In this document: in pieces, positions 1 to 6,295 of the stretch
Position numbering within the stretch: position 1 is the stretch's first letter
Layout of the letters: each line of letters opens with the position of its first letter
Assembly: GCA_020024555.1 (NCBI GenBank)
Contig: JAHHTQ010000039.1
Span: forward strand, 1 to 16,746
DNA: 16,746 nucleotides
From: Angelakisella sp.
GTDB taxonomy: Bacteria > Bacillota > Clostridia > Oscillospirales > Ruminococcaceae
Direction: 5' to 3'
Notes under the pieces: model-generated
Told to the model about the DNA's origin: nothing
Seen by the model: only the letters and a program-made list of their open reading frames with translations
Databases searched by the model: none
Position numbers and translations under genes: made by a program

Positions 1-11
1 TTTATAAACTA

Positions 12-39
12 TTTACAAAAAATACATTTATGCTATAAT
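12..39 (+). promoter_or_regulatory. Promoter of the membrane protein/zinc-ribbon operon
   Basis: A TTTACA -35 box (12-17) and a TATAAT -10 box (34-39) are separated by 16 bases. A TG two bases upstream of the -10 box (31-32) makes it an extended -10. This gives a transcript start near position 46 and a leader of about 65 bases before the first gene. The leader holds an AT-only hairpin (roughly 50-79). Confidence 0.65.
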
Positions 40-110
40 AATATTAGTATAATACTATAATAAGTCTATTATAATATTAATATAAAATAACTACGTTAGG
101 AGAAAAATTT

Positions 111-515
111 ATGTTGCAAACAAAACTCGGTATATCTGTAGGGCTTATGGCGGCTCTGACTTATCTTTTATGCTTTTTTTCAAACTACACAACAATCATT
201 ATATTAATCGGATATATATTTTTGTGTGAAGAAAATAAGTGGCTCAAAAAAACTGCTTTTAAAGCATTTACAATAACAGTTTGCTTTTCACTTCTATTTG
301 TTTTTACAGGTATATTCCCACAAATATTAAATTTCTTCAACATTCTGAATATAGGTTTTAGCCTATCAAAAATAGGTCAATTACATATTTTTATTAATGG
401 CGTACTATCTGCTGCAAAAGCTATATTGTTCATACTGCTTGCTTTTTTTGCTGTTAACCAAAAGACTATACCTATACCACCAATAGATGACTTTGTTGAC
501 AAACATATCGAGTGA
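111..515 (+). CDS. Small multi-pass membrane protein, family not recognised
   Basis: This is a 134-residue protein that I do not recognise. It is strongly hydrophobic, with apparent membrane segments at about residues 9-23, 27-39, 51-70 and 95-114. A lysine-bearing loop (residues 43-51) lies between segments two and three. A short hydrophilic tail follows, with a proline-rich patch (PIPPIDD, about residues 121-127). The ATG is set by AGGAGA a few bases upstream, and a strong extended -10 promoter lies at 12-39. The next gene starts 29 bases after the stop and has its own good ribosome site, so the two are probably co-transcribed. No catalytic motif is visible. A role at the membrane together with the zinc-ribbon partner is only inferred from adjacency. 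Confidence 0.75.
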   Translation: MLQTKLGISVGLMAALTYLLCFFSNYTTIIILIGYIFLCEENKWLKKTAFKAFTITVCFSLLFVFTGIFPQILNFFNILNIGFSLSKIGQLHIFINGVLSAAKAILFILLAFFAVNQKTIPIPPIDDFVDKHIE

Positions 516-544
516 TGAGTACCACAAAATAAGGAGATGTTTTT

Positions 545-883
545 ATGGATATATTTGATAAACTGGAACAGACAGGCAAAGATTTTGTTGCATCTGTAAA
601 AGGTATAACAGATACAGGCGCGATTAAAATTAAAATTGTAGAGAGAGAAAAACAGATAGAAAAAATGTATGCTCTTATCGGGAAAAAATATATTTCACTC
701 GCCGGAGAAAATCCCGCTCCCGAACTTGCAGCCGAGATTAATGAACTGAAAAAACAGATTAAAAAGCTAAACGAACTTAAACAAGAAATTAATTCAAACA
801 ATAATATTGTTAATTGTCCAAAATGCAAAATGCCATGCGAAAAATATGTGATTTATTGCCCGCACTGCGGAAATAAAATGTAA
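545..883 (+). CDS. Coiled-coil protein with C-terminal zinc ribbon
   Basis: This is a 112-residue cytoplasmic protein. Residues 30-83 are rich in Lys, Glu, Leu and Ile in a heptad-like pattern, suggesting a helical coiled coil. The C-terminus has two CxxC knuckles (Cys91/Cys94 and Cys105/Cys108) typical of a zinc ribbon, with an additional Cys98. Many Clostridia encode small proteins of this layout annotated only as zinc-ribbon domain proteins; their function is not established. AAGGAG lies 7-8 bases before the ATG. The gene follows the small membrane protein by 29 bases, and the strong hairpin at 1005-1048 ends the transcription unit. The frame after the stop codon stays open for another 40 codons, up to the terminator. 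Confidence 0.8.
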   Translation: MDIFDKLEQTGKDFVASVKGITDTGAIKIKIVEREKQIEKMYALIGKKYISLAGENPAPELAAEINELKKQIKKLNELKQEINSNNNIVNCPKCKMPCEKYVIYCPHCGNKM

Positions 884-1004
884 TTAAAAAAATTTTTTAA
901 ATCAGCAAAAGAAGTATACGATATATGTGACAAGAGTTCTAATAAGCTACACGTACAGAATATAACACAGCTTCAAGAATATAAAGATAAAATAATTTAC
1001 TTTT

Positions 1005-1052
1005 AAAGTACAGTATCATTTTTAACAACAAGAATGATACTGTACTTTTTTT
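1005..1052 (+). terminator. Rho-independent terminator (probable), after the zinc-ribbon gene
   Basis: A perfect 16-bp stem (1005-1020 with 1033-1048) encloses a 12-base loop and runs into seven T residues (1046-1052). The inner stem bases (CAGTATCAT paired with ATGATACTG) are the same as in the palindromic repeat at 16587-16624. A weaker T-rich run lies on the other side, so it may also act on the minus strand. Confidence 0.85.
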
Positions 1053-1083
1053 CGCTATATAAATCAAATTTTATATTTTGGAT

Positions 1084-1131
1084 AAAACAAAAAGAAGTAT
1101 GCACTTATGAATAATAAATACATACTTCTTT
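1084..1131 (-). terminator. Rho-independent terminator of gap
   Basis: Reading on the minus strand, an 11-bp perfect stem (1131-1121 with 1101-1091) is followed by a T-rich tract (complement of 1084-1093). It lies 36 bases past the gap stop codon. The terminators of this gene and of the convergent upstream operon sit back to back. Confidence 0.8.
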
Positions 1132-1167
1132 AAATTATAAATTAACTAAGATAATATTAAATTAATA

Positions 1168-2181
1168 TTAGCCAACTGATTCCATATGTTTGATAAGCAT
1201 TAGAAGTTTGTTTGAGTAACCCCACTCGTTATCATACCATGAAACAAGTTTTACAAAGTTTTCATTTAGCATAATACCAGCTTTTGCATCGAAGATTGAC
1301 GTTCTAGCATCTGAATAGAAGTCAGAAGAAACAACTTCTTCATCTGTGTAGCCAAGGATACCTTTTAGCTCACCTTCTGAAGCTTCTTTTACAGCTTTAC
1401 AAATTTCTTCGTAAGTTGTAGATTTTTCCAAACGGCATGTTAGGTCAACAACTGATACGTCAAGTGTAGGAACACGGAAAGCCATACCTGTTAGTTTGCC
1501 TTTCATTTCCGGGATAACCAAAGCGCAAGCCTTAGCAGCACCTGTTGATGAAGGAATGATGTTGCCGGCAGCAGCACGTCCGCCTCTCCAGTCTTTGTTT
1601 GAAGGAGCGTCAACTGTTTTTTGTGTACCTGTTGTTGAGTGAACTGTTGTCATTAGACCTTCAACAATACCGAATTTCTCGTGAATAACTTTTGTTAGAG
1701 GAGCTAGACAGTTTGTTGTACAAGAAGCGTTTGAAACAACTTTCATATCGCTTGTGTATTTATTGTGGTTAACACCCATAACGAATGTTGGTGTTTCAGC
1801 ATCTTTTGCAGGAGCTGAGATAACAACTTTCTCTGCGCCGCCAGCGATGTGAGCCATAGCTTTTTCTGTTGTTGTGAAAACACCTGTTGACTCAACAACA
1901 TATTTAACGCCTACTTTACCCCAAGGAATATTTGCAGGATCTTTCTCATTGAAAACGATAACTTCTTTACCGTTTACCATAAATTTACCGTCTTTGCCCT
2001 CAGCAACGCCATCAAAACGTCCATGTATTGTATCGTATTTTGTCATGTAAGCCATGTACTCTGTATCGATGAATGGATCGTTTACTGCTACTACTTCAAA
2101 TACATCAGGTTGAGCGATAGCTGCGCGGAAAACAAGTCTTCCTATACGGCCAAAACCATTAATACCAATTTTAATTGCCAT
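1168..2181 (-). CDS. gap: Glyceraldehyde-3-phosphate dehydrogenase, type I
   Basis: This is the glycolytic enzyme that oxidises glyceraldehyde 3-phosphate to 1,3-bisphosphoglycerate with reduction of NAD. The 337-residue length is normal for the family. The N-terminal Rossmann motif NGFGRIGR (residues 8-15) and the acidic Asp35 that usually favours NAD over NADP are present. The active-site signature SNASCTTNCLAPL places the catalytic cysteine at residue 154. The C-terminal WYDNEWGYSNK signature is intact. AAGGAG precedes the ATG at a normal distance. The gene stands alone: pgk or other glycolytic genes are not adjacent, and it has its own promoter (2246-2274) and terminator (1084-1131). A short palindrome in the leader (2218-2234) might be a regulatory site. 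Confidence 0.98.
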   Translation of the reverse strand: MAIKIGINGFGRIGRLVFRAAIAQPDVFEVVAVNDPFIDTEYMAYMTKYDTIHGRFDGVAEGKDGKFMVNGKEVIVFNEKDPANIPWGKVGVKYVVESTGVFTTTEKAMAHIAGGAEKVVISAPAKDAETPTFVMGVNHNKYTSDMKVVSNASCTTNCLAPLTKVIHEKFGIVEGLMTTVHSTTGTQKTVDAPSNKDWRGGRAAAGNIIPSSTGAAKACALVIPEMKGKLTGMAFRVPTLDVSVVDLTCRLEKSTTYEEICKAVKEASEGELKGILGYTDEEVVSSDFYSDARTSIFDAKAGIMLNENFVKLVSWYDNEWGYSNKLLMLIKHMESVG

Positions 2182-2217
2182 AATTTTATATCTCCTTTAA
2201 GGTTTATGTATTACTGA

Positions 2218-2234
2218 CAGAAATATAATTTCTG
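2218..2234. promoter_or_regulatory. Short palindrome in the gap leader, possible operator
   Basis: CAGAAA and TTTCTG flank a five-base TATAA spacer. The site falls just downstream of the predicted transcript start of gap, where a repressor site or a small leader hairpin would act. No regulator is encoded nearby, and the match to any known operator was not established. Confidence 0.3.
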
Positions 2235-2245
2235 CCGATAGTTCT

Positions 2246-2274
2246 ATTCTACAACAAATATGTAAAAATCACAA
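2246..2274 (-). promoter_or_regulatory. Promoter of gap
   Basis: On the minus strand, TTGTGA (2274-2269) and TAGAAT (2251-2246) are spaced 17 bases apart. This puts the transcript start near 2239 and gives a leader of about 58 bases. The 282-base gap between gap and the divergent gene at 2464 otherwise shows only AT-rich sequence. Confidence 0.5.
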
Positions 2275-2414
2275 GTAGTTGAGATTTATTTAACATATTT
2301 TTTAATATTATTGTATAATATTACTAATAATTTAATTTATATATTTAAAATTTATGCATATTAACAATAAATCGTATACTTTAAAATCTAATCTTTTAAA
2401 ATTCAATAACTCAC

Positions 2415-2443
2415 TTGACAAAAAAAACTATCTGTTGCAAAAT
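2415..2443 (+). promoter_or_regulatory. Possible promoter of the secreted Ser-rich protein gene
   Basis: A consensus TTGACA (2415-2420) is followed after 17 bases by a weak CAAAAT. The predicted start would fall almost on the ribosome site AAGGAG (2451-2456), leaving almost no leader. The -10 assignment is therefore doubtful. Confidence 0.3.
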
Positions 2444-2463
2444 ATTTTATAAGGAGTGATTAT

Positions 2464-3768
2464 ATGAAAAAAACATTTGCAAAAATTATTACTTTATTTC
2501 TTTTTTTTATAGCGTTTTCATTTGATGTAAATGCGCAAAACTCTTGTGATTTTTATGATAAAATAGAATACTATATTAACTCACCAAACACCATATCGCT
2601 GAAAACAACCGGTGAAACAGTAAAAAAAATCGAATTGGTTGTAAATATGCCGAAAGATTATACTTGTAATGACGCAAAACACAATCATAATAATCCTTCG
2701 ATAAAAAATATGGAATGGTCGGTTTTGAGTACGGATAATTCAACTGAAAAATCAGGTGTCTATATTGACAGTGACGGTACGCTTCACGCTATTAACAATG
2801 CTATTGAAAAATCAGAATATTTTGACATTATATGTAAATTTTCAGTCGATGATACCGTGTTGTCAACACAACAAACTGTTTATATCAAAAAAACAGAAAA
2901 GCCCGAAACTTCTGACAGTATGCCTGAAACAGAATATGGATTATGGGAAGATATTTTGCATAAAATAGAACGCACAAAAGAGCGATATATTAAAGAAGAT
3001 ATTGTCGGTGACACGGATATGCCGTCAAAAGTACACAACGCTCTTTATCGTACCGATAAAAAACTGGAACTATACGTAGGAAACGATTTCTATTATATCA
3101 TAGACGGAAAAACACTTCGTAGAGCGCCCAATAATATCGCATATATTCCCTTGGCTCTCTTTGAATACAAGGACAAATACATTAATTCTTTTTTTGACAA
3201 TAACAGTATAAGTATTTTTGATATAGAAAACAATAAAAATTTCAGTGGTACTTATCATTTAAGAAAAGATTTACCTACATTTGAATATGTGGACAAAACT
3301 TTGCATCTCTATAAATTCTATAACGATAAGATTTATTTTTTGCAAAGTAAAAAAGCTGATAACAAAGGTGATGTCGTTTTTGACATTTATGACGGCGGTA
3401 CATACGTCATAACTCCCTATAAGACAGATGATAATCATACTTCTTTAAACCCATCAGGCTCATCGTCTCATCAGTCATCTTCTTTTATATCTTCTTCTAC
3501 ATCATCGTCTATATCTTCTATACCATCTTCCTCTTATTCGGAAAGTTTCCCCGATACACAGGCAACTTCTACTGAAAATATCACTTCATCTTCATCGAAA
3601 GAAAACAGCATTCAAAGTGAAGAAAAACATTCTGTCGGTTCTTCTTTTGATAGCGAACCTAACTCAAACAATAATAAAACATCGCTACTTACGGTTATGT
3701 TCACAATTATAATTATACTTTCAATCATAATCATTTTACTTTTACTTGCGCTGTATCATAAAAAATAA
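2464..3768 (+). CDS. Secreted, membrane-anchored protein with Ig-like N-terminal region and Ser-rich stalk
   Basis: This 434-residue protein is not assigned to a named family. Residues 1-24 form a typical Sec signal peptide (Lys-Lys start, long hydrophobic core, probable cleavage after Val-Asn-Ala at residue 24). Residues about 30-145 resemble a bacterial Ig-like fold of the BIG type, with a WSV strand and an SDGTLHAIN turn. Residues about 195-325 form a Tyr-, Asp- and Lys-rich region that ends in a GGTYVITPY-like strand. Residues about 333-405 are a serine-rich, low-complexity stalk. Residues 408-431 form one membrane helix ending in His-Lys-Lys, so most of the protein should lie outside the membrane. 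There is no LPxTG sorting motif. AAGGAG supports the ATG. The sipL homologue follows 68 bases later on the same strand without a terminator between, so co-transcription and a role at the forespore or cell surface are possible but inferred. Confidence 0.75.
   Translation: MKKTFAKIITLFLFFIAFSFDVNAQNSCDFYDKIEYYINSPNTISLKTTGETVKKIELVVNMPKDYTCNDAKHNHNNPSIKNMEWSVLSTDNSTEKSGVYIDSDGTLHAINNAIEKSEYFDIICKFSVDDTVLSTQQTVYIKKTEKPETSDSMPETEYGLWEDILHKIERTKERYIKEDIVGDTDMPSKVHNALYRTDKKLELYVGNDFYYIIDGKTLRRAPNNIAYIPLALFEYKDKYINSFFDNNSISIFDIENNKNFSGTYHLRKDLPTFEYVDKTLHLYKFYNDKIYFLQSKKADNKGDVVFDIYDGGTYVITPYKTDDNHTSLNPSGSSSHQSSSFISSSTSSSISSIPSSSYSESFPDTQATSTENITSSSSKENSIQSEEKHSVGSSFDSEPNSNNNKTSLLTVMFTIIIILSIIIILLLLALYHKK
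3460..3545 (+). repeat. TCT/TCA-rich serine-codon tract
   Basis: This is a pyrimidine-rich stretch of near-repeated serine codons (TCA, TCT, TCG, TCC) encoding the Ser-rich stalk of the secreted protein. The runs are imperfect, so it is a low-complexity tract and not a clean microsatellite. It could still change length by slippage. Confidence 0.6.
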
Positions 3769-3775
3769 GAATAAT

Positions 3776-3827
3776 ACTTTCCTTTTTTGAATATAAAATA
3801 TTAAACAAGTGAACAAGAAGGGAAAGT
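3776..3827 (+). promoter_or_regulatory. Intergenic hairpin covering the sipL ribosome site
   Basis: Bases 3776-3788 can pair with 3815-3827 in a 13-bp stem that includes two G-U pairs, with a 26-base loop. The right arm contains the only ribosome-site-like sequence (AAGGGAAAG) upstream of the ATG at 3837. The stem could lower translation of sipL. There is no T-run after it, so it is not a terminator. Confidence 0.4.
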
Positions 3828-3836
3828 GATTTTATT

Positions 3837-5339
3837 ATGGAAACCAATATAGAAAAAGTTTCATTATGCTCAGGGGAATTGATACTGGATACTACTTTTG
3901 AACAACCTATTGATTGTGACGCTCTCTTGCCGGACTATTGTCCCGATATGGTCAGAGTCCTTAAATGTTGTGTTAATCCCATTGTATCAAACAGCCAAAT
4001 TAAAGGTACAACACTGGATATTGAGGGCATAGCAGAGGTAAAAGTATATTACATAGGCAGTGTGGAAGGAGTATACAAAGCAGAATACAAAATCCCATTT
4101 GCAAAGAGTGTCGATATAAAAAAATCGTGTACGGAATACAGTGTAAATACCGGCTCATTTGTGGTATATATTAATTGTCGCGCTGTTAATCAACGCAGAC
4201 TCGATATTCGGGGAGCTATCGGTATTAATGTCCAAGTTATCTCTATTTATAAAGACGACGCCGTAACCGACGCAAACGCAGACGGACTCCACCTACTGAA
4301 AGAAAAAGTAAACGTAGGTGAACTTTTGCCGGATATAGCAATACAGCTACGCACTAACGAGGAGATTGAGCAAATATACGGTAAACCACTGATAAAAGAT
4401 ATACTACGGGTAGATGCGATATCAAAGGTTATTGACCAAATAGTTGAACAAGACAAAATCAATATTCGCGGAGAAATATATCTCAAAGTATTTTATCGTT
4501 CGCAAGATGACACATACGACAAAATGGAGTTCACTGTACCGATGAACGGTATGATGAATATTGACAATACAAATCAAAATATTAAATATCAGCTTATAGA
4601 TAAAGTTTTAATGGCGAAATGCGAGCTAAAAAATGACGGTACAAACAATATGGAAATTGATGTAATTACAGAAATAAAATGTTGTATGTATGCGCAAAAC
4701 AGTATTGATATTTGCAAAGATTGTTACTCCACAAAATATCAATATAACTTTAACACAAAGCCTATTAAAACCATAAAAGCTGATGAAATGCTGAATAAAG
4801 AACTTCTTAAACGTGAAATAATGGAACTGCCTGAGGATATAAAGACAGTTTTGGACTTGTGGTGCGACAACTTAAAAGTAGATACTGAACAAAAACCGGA
4901 CGGTATAGATATAGTTGCCAAAATGAATATCTGTATGTTTGCGGTAATTCAAGATGACGAAATATATTATTATGAAAAACCGATAGAAATACGTGAGCCA
5001 CTGCTATCGGGCGATGAAAAAGTAAATATTATGCCATCATATAAAGTTTTGAGCTGTGACTACAACATCAATAACGAAAATTCAATAGAAGTAAGACTCG
5101 AAATAGAATACAAAACCATTTTGTATAAAGAAAAGAATGTCAATGCGGTTACATCAATAGAAATTGATGAGCAAACTCCTCTCGAAAACACTATATCCAA
5201 AGGATTATATATCTACTATCCTGACAAAAAAGAAACTATATGGGATATAGCGAAAAAATATAATACGTCACCTGAGGTTATTGCAGAAGAAAATGATATT
5301 GATAATGAACCGAATATAATAATAATCCCTGTAAAATAA
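3837..5339 (+). CDS. sipL: SipL-like spore coat/morphogenesis protein (SPOCS domains + LysM)
   Basis: This 500-residue protein matches the architecture of SipL of Clostridioides difficile, a functional counterpart of Bacillus SpoVID. SipL works at the forespore surface and binds SpoIVA through its LysM domain. The sequence shows SPOCS-type (formerly DUF3794) repeats: one over about residues 10-145 beginning with a SGELILDTTFEQPIDCDALLPD-like segment (only part of it quoted here), one over about 160-310 (IRGEIYLKVFYRS), and a diverged third over about 315-445. The C-terminal 45 residues form a LysM module (ETIWDIAKKYNTSPEVIAEEN) ending in Ile-Pro-Val-Lys. There is no signal peptide, as expected for a mother-cell protein. 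The gene follows the secreted Ser-rich protein gene by 68 bases. Its ribosome site lies inside a potential hairpin. I did not find a convincing sigma-E promoter. The family call is firm; the exact orthology to SipL rests on architecture. Confidence 0.85.
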   Translation: METNIEKVSLCSGELILDTTFEQPIDCDALLPDYCPDMVRVLKCCVNPIVSNSQIKGTTLDIEGIAEVKVYYIGSVEGVYKAEYKIPFAKSVDIKKSCTEYSVNTGSFVVYINCRAVNQRRLDIRGAIGINVQVISIYKDDAVTDANADGLHLLKEKVNVGELLPDIAIQLRTNEEIEQIYGKPLIKDILRVDAISKVIDQIVEQDKINIRGEIYLKVFYRSQDDTYDKMEFTVPMNGMMNIDNTNQNIKYQLIDKVLMAKCELKNDGTNNMEIDVITEIKCCMYAQNSIDICKDCYSTKYQYNFNTKPIKTIKADEMLNKELLKREIMELPEDIKTVLDLWCDNLKVDTEQKPDGIDIVAKMNICMFAVIQDDEIYYYEKPIEIREPLLSGDEKVNIMPSYKVLSCDYNINNENSIEVRLEIEYKTILYKEKNVNAVTSIEIDEQTPLENTISKGLYIYYPDKKETIWDIAKKYNTSPEVIAEENDIDNEPNIIIIPVK

Positions 5340-5363
5340 GAAATATTATAATATTACTATTGA

Positions 5364-5390
5364 AATAACAAATTATTTTTGTTATTATTA
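5364..5390 (+). terminator. Weak AT-rich terminator after sipL
   Basis: A nine-base AT-rich stem (5364-5372 with 5378-5386) with a five-base loop is followed by a T-rich but interrupted tract. It lies 24 bases after the sipL stop codon. Confidence 0.45.
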
Positions 5391-5395
5391 TTATC

Positions 5396-5445
5396 GGAGG
5401 CATTTTACGACAAATTTTGTCCCTCAATATCTGCCGGAAGGTTAA
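5396..5445 (+). other. Possible leader ORF with ACG start, ahead of the GNAT gene
   Basis: A perfect GGAGG (5396-5400) has no ATG, GTG or TTG at a suitable distance. Six bases after it sits ACG (5407), opening a 12-codon frame (TTNFVPQYLPEG) whose TAA stop overlaps the AAGGAG of the downstream gene. It could be a leader peptide, a decayed gene start (ATG to ACG) or chance. It does not look like the N-terminus of the GNAT protein, because an in-frame stop separates them. Confidence 0.3.
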
Positions 5446-5457
5446 GGAGACTATCAA

Positions 5458-6117
5458 ATGGAAATAACAATGAGATTAATACGGAAAAATGATATTAGCG
5501 TTTTAATTGATATTTGTAACAGCGTAATAGAATCAAATCCAATGAGTTTGGATATTGATATTAAAACTGAAAATTTTATATTAAAAAAACTATCCAGACA
5601 CAGTAAACGCTACCCAATATATATTGGTGAAACAGATAGTAAACCTGTATGTTGGCTAAGTTTTAAAAGGTTTGATGAAGATTATCCATTTGATAACGTT
5701 GCTGTTTTGGAAATGTGCATAGACAACCGCATATATATGGAGGGACTGGAAAAATCCCTTGTTTCTTTCGCTGAGCAACAGGCAGAGACTCTTGGCTATA
5801 CAAAGGTAATTACTTATATAATAAATACAAATCAACCGCTAATCAAGATATTCAGATCAGCAGGTTACCGAGATGTCGGTATACTGAAAAAACACGGCTA
5901 CAAAAAAGGCGCATTGGTAGACTTTATAATGCTTGAAAAAATTATCAATACCAAAATAGATGATGTAAATAAATATTACCGTGAGAATTATGATTTTTAT
6001 GACGAGTATTTCACCACAAAAGAAAACAGTGAGACTGAACGAATGACACAAGCCGGAATGGTTCGTTCCCCTGACGACCCATATAAATGGTATTTCCCTA
6101 TGGAAGAAAAAAACTAA
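5458..6117 (+). CDS. GNAT-family acetyltransferase-like protein with C-terminal extension
   Basis: This is a 219-residue protein. Residues about 4-160 follow the GNAT fold as in phosphinothricin/RimL-like acetyltransferases, which move an acetyl group from acetyl-CoA to an amine. The beta-4 strand is VAVLEMCID, the beta-5 strand is KVITYIINTNQP, and the N-x-x-x-x-x-x-F-x-x-x-GY-x-x-x-G segment (residues 125-141) is present. The pyrophosphate-binding loop, usually Q/R-x-x-G-x-G/A, reads IYMEGLEKS here and keeps only one glycine, so catalytic activity is uncertain. Residues about 164-219 form an acidic, Tyr-rich extension that ends in a DDPYKWYFPM segment and is not part of the GNAT core. AAGGAG (5444-5449) fixes the ATG. 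The gene sits alone between sipL and a strong terminator. Its substrate cannot be inferred. Confidence 0.75.
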   Translation: MEITMRLIRKNDISVLIDICNSVIESNPMSLDIDIKTENFILKKLSRHSKRYPIYIGETDSKPVCWLSFKRFDEDYPFDNVAVLEMCIDNRIYMEGLEKSLVSFAEQQAETLGYTKVITYIINTNQPLIKIFRSAGYRDVGILKKHGYKKGALVDFIMLEKIINTKIDDVNKYYRENYDFYDEYFTTKENSETERMTQAGMVRSPDDPYKWYFPMEEKN

Positions 6118-6132
6118 ATAAACAATAAAACC

Positions 6133-6182
6133 AAGCCTACTAAGCGTTAATCCTCAAAATTAAACGTTTAGTAGGCTTTTTT
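6133..6182 (+). terminator. Rho-independent terminator after the GNAT gene
   Basis: A 16-bp stem with one G-U pair (6133-6148 with 6163-6178) and a 14-base loop runs into six T residues. It begins 15 bases after the stop codon. Confidence 0.9.
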
Positions 6183-6219
6183 ATAACTAATTTTGTAATA
6201 TTTATATTAATTTTTTATA

Positions 6220-6248
6220 TTGATTTAATAATATATTTTGTGTATAAT
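6220..6248 (+). promoter_or_regulatory. Promoter of the first MATE gene
   Basis: TTGATT (6220-6225) and a consensus TATAAT (6243-6248) are 17 bases apart. The start near 6255 leaves a leader of about 40 bases before the ATG at 6296. Confidence 0.7.
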
Positions 6249-6295
6249 GTTATCTATGCGTTTTTTTTAAATCAATATAAAAAGAAGGGATATCA

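Noticed and set aside
472..828. Minus-strand open frame of 118 codons over the first two genes
   Set aside because: It overlaps two well-supported plus-strand genes with ribosome sites and lacks its own.
884..1004. Riboswitch or small RNA in the gap before gap
   Set aside because: No conserved aptamer-like motif was recognised; only the two back-to-back terminators are clear.
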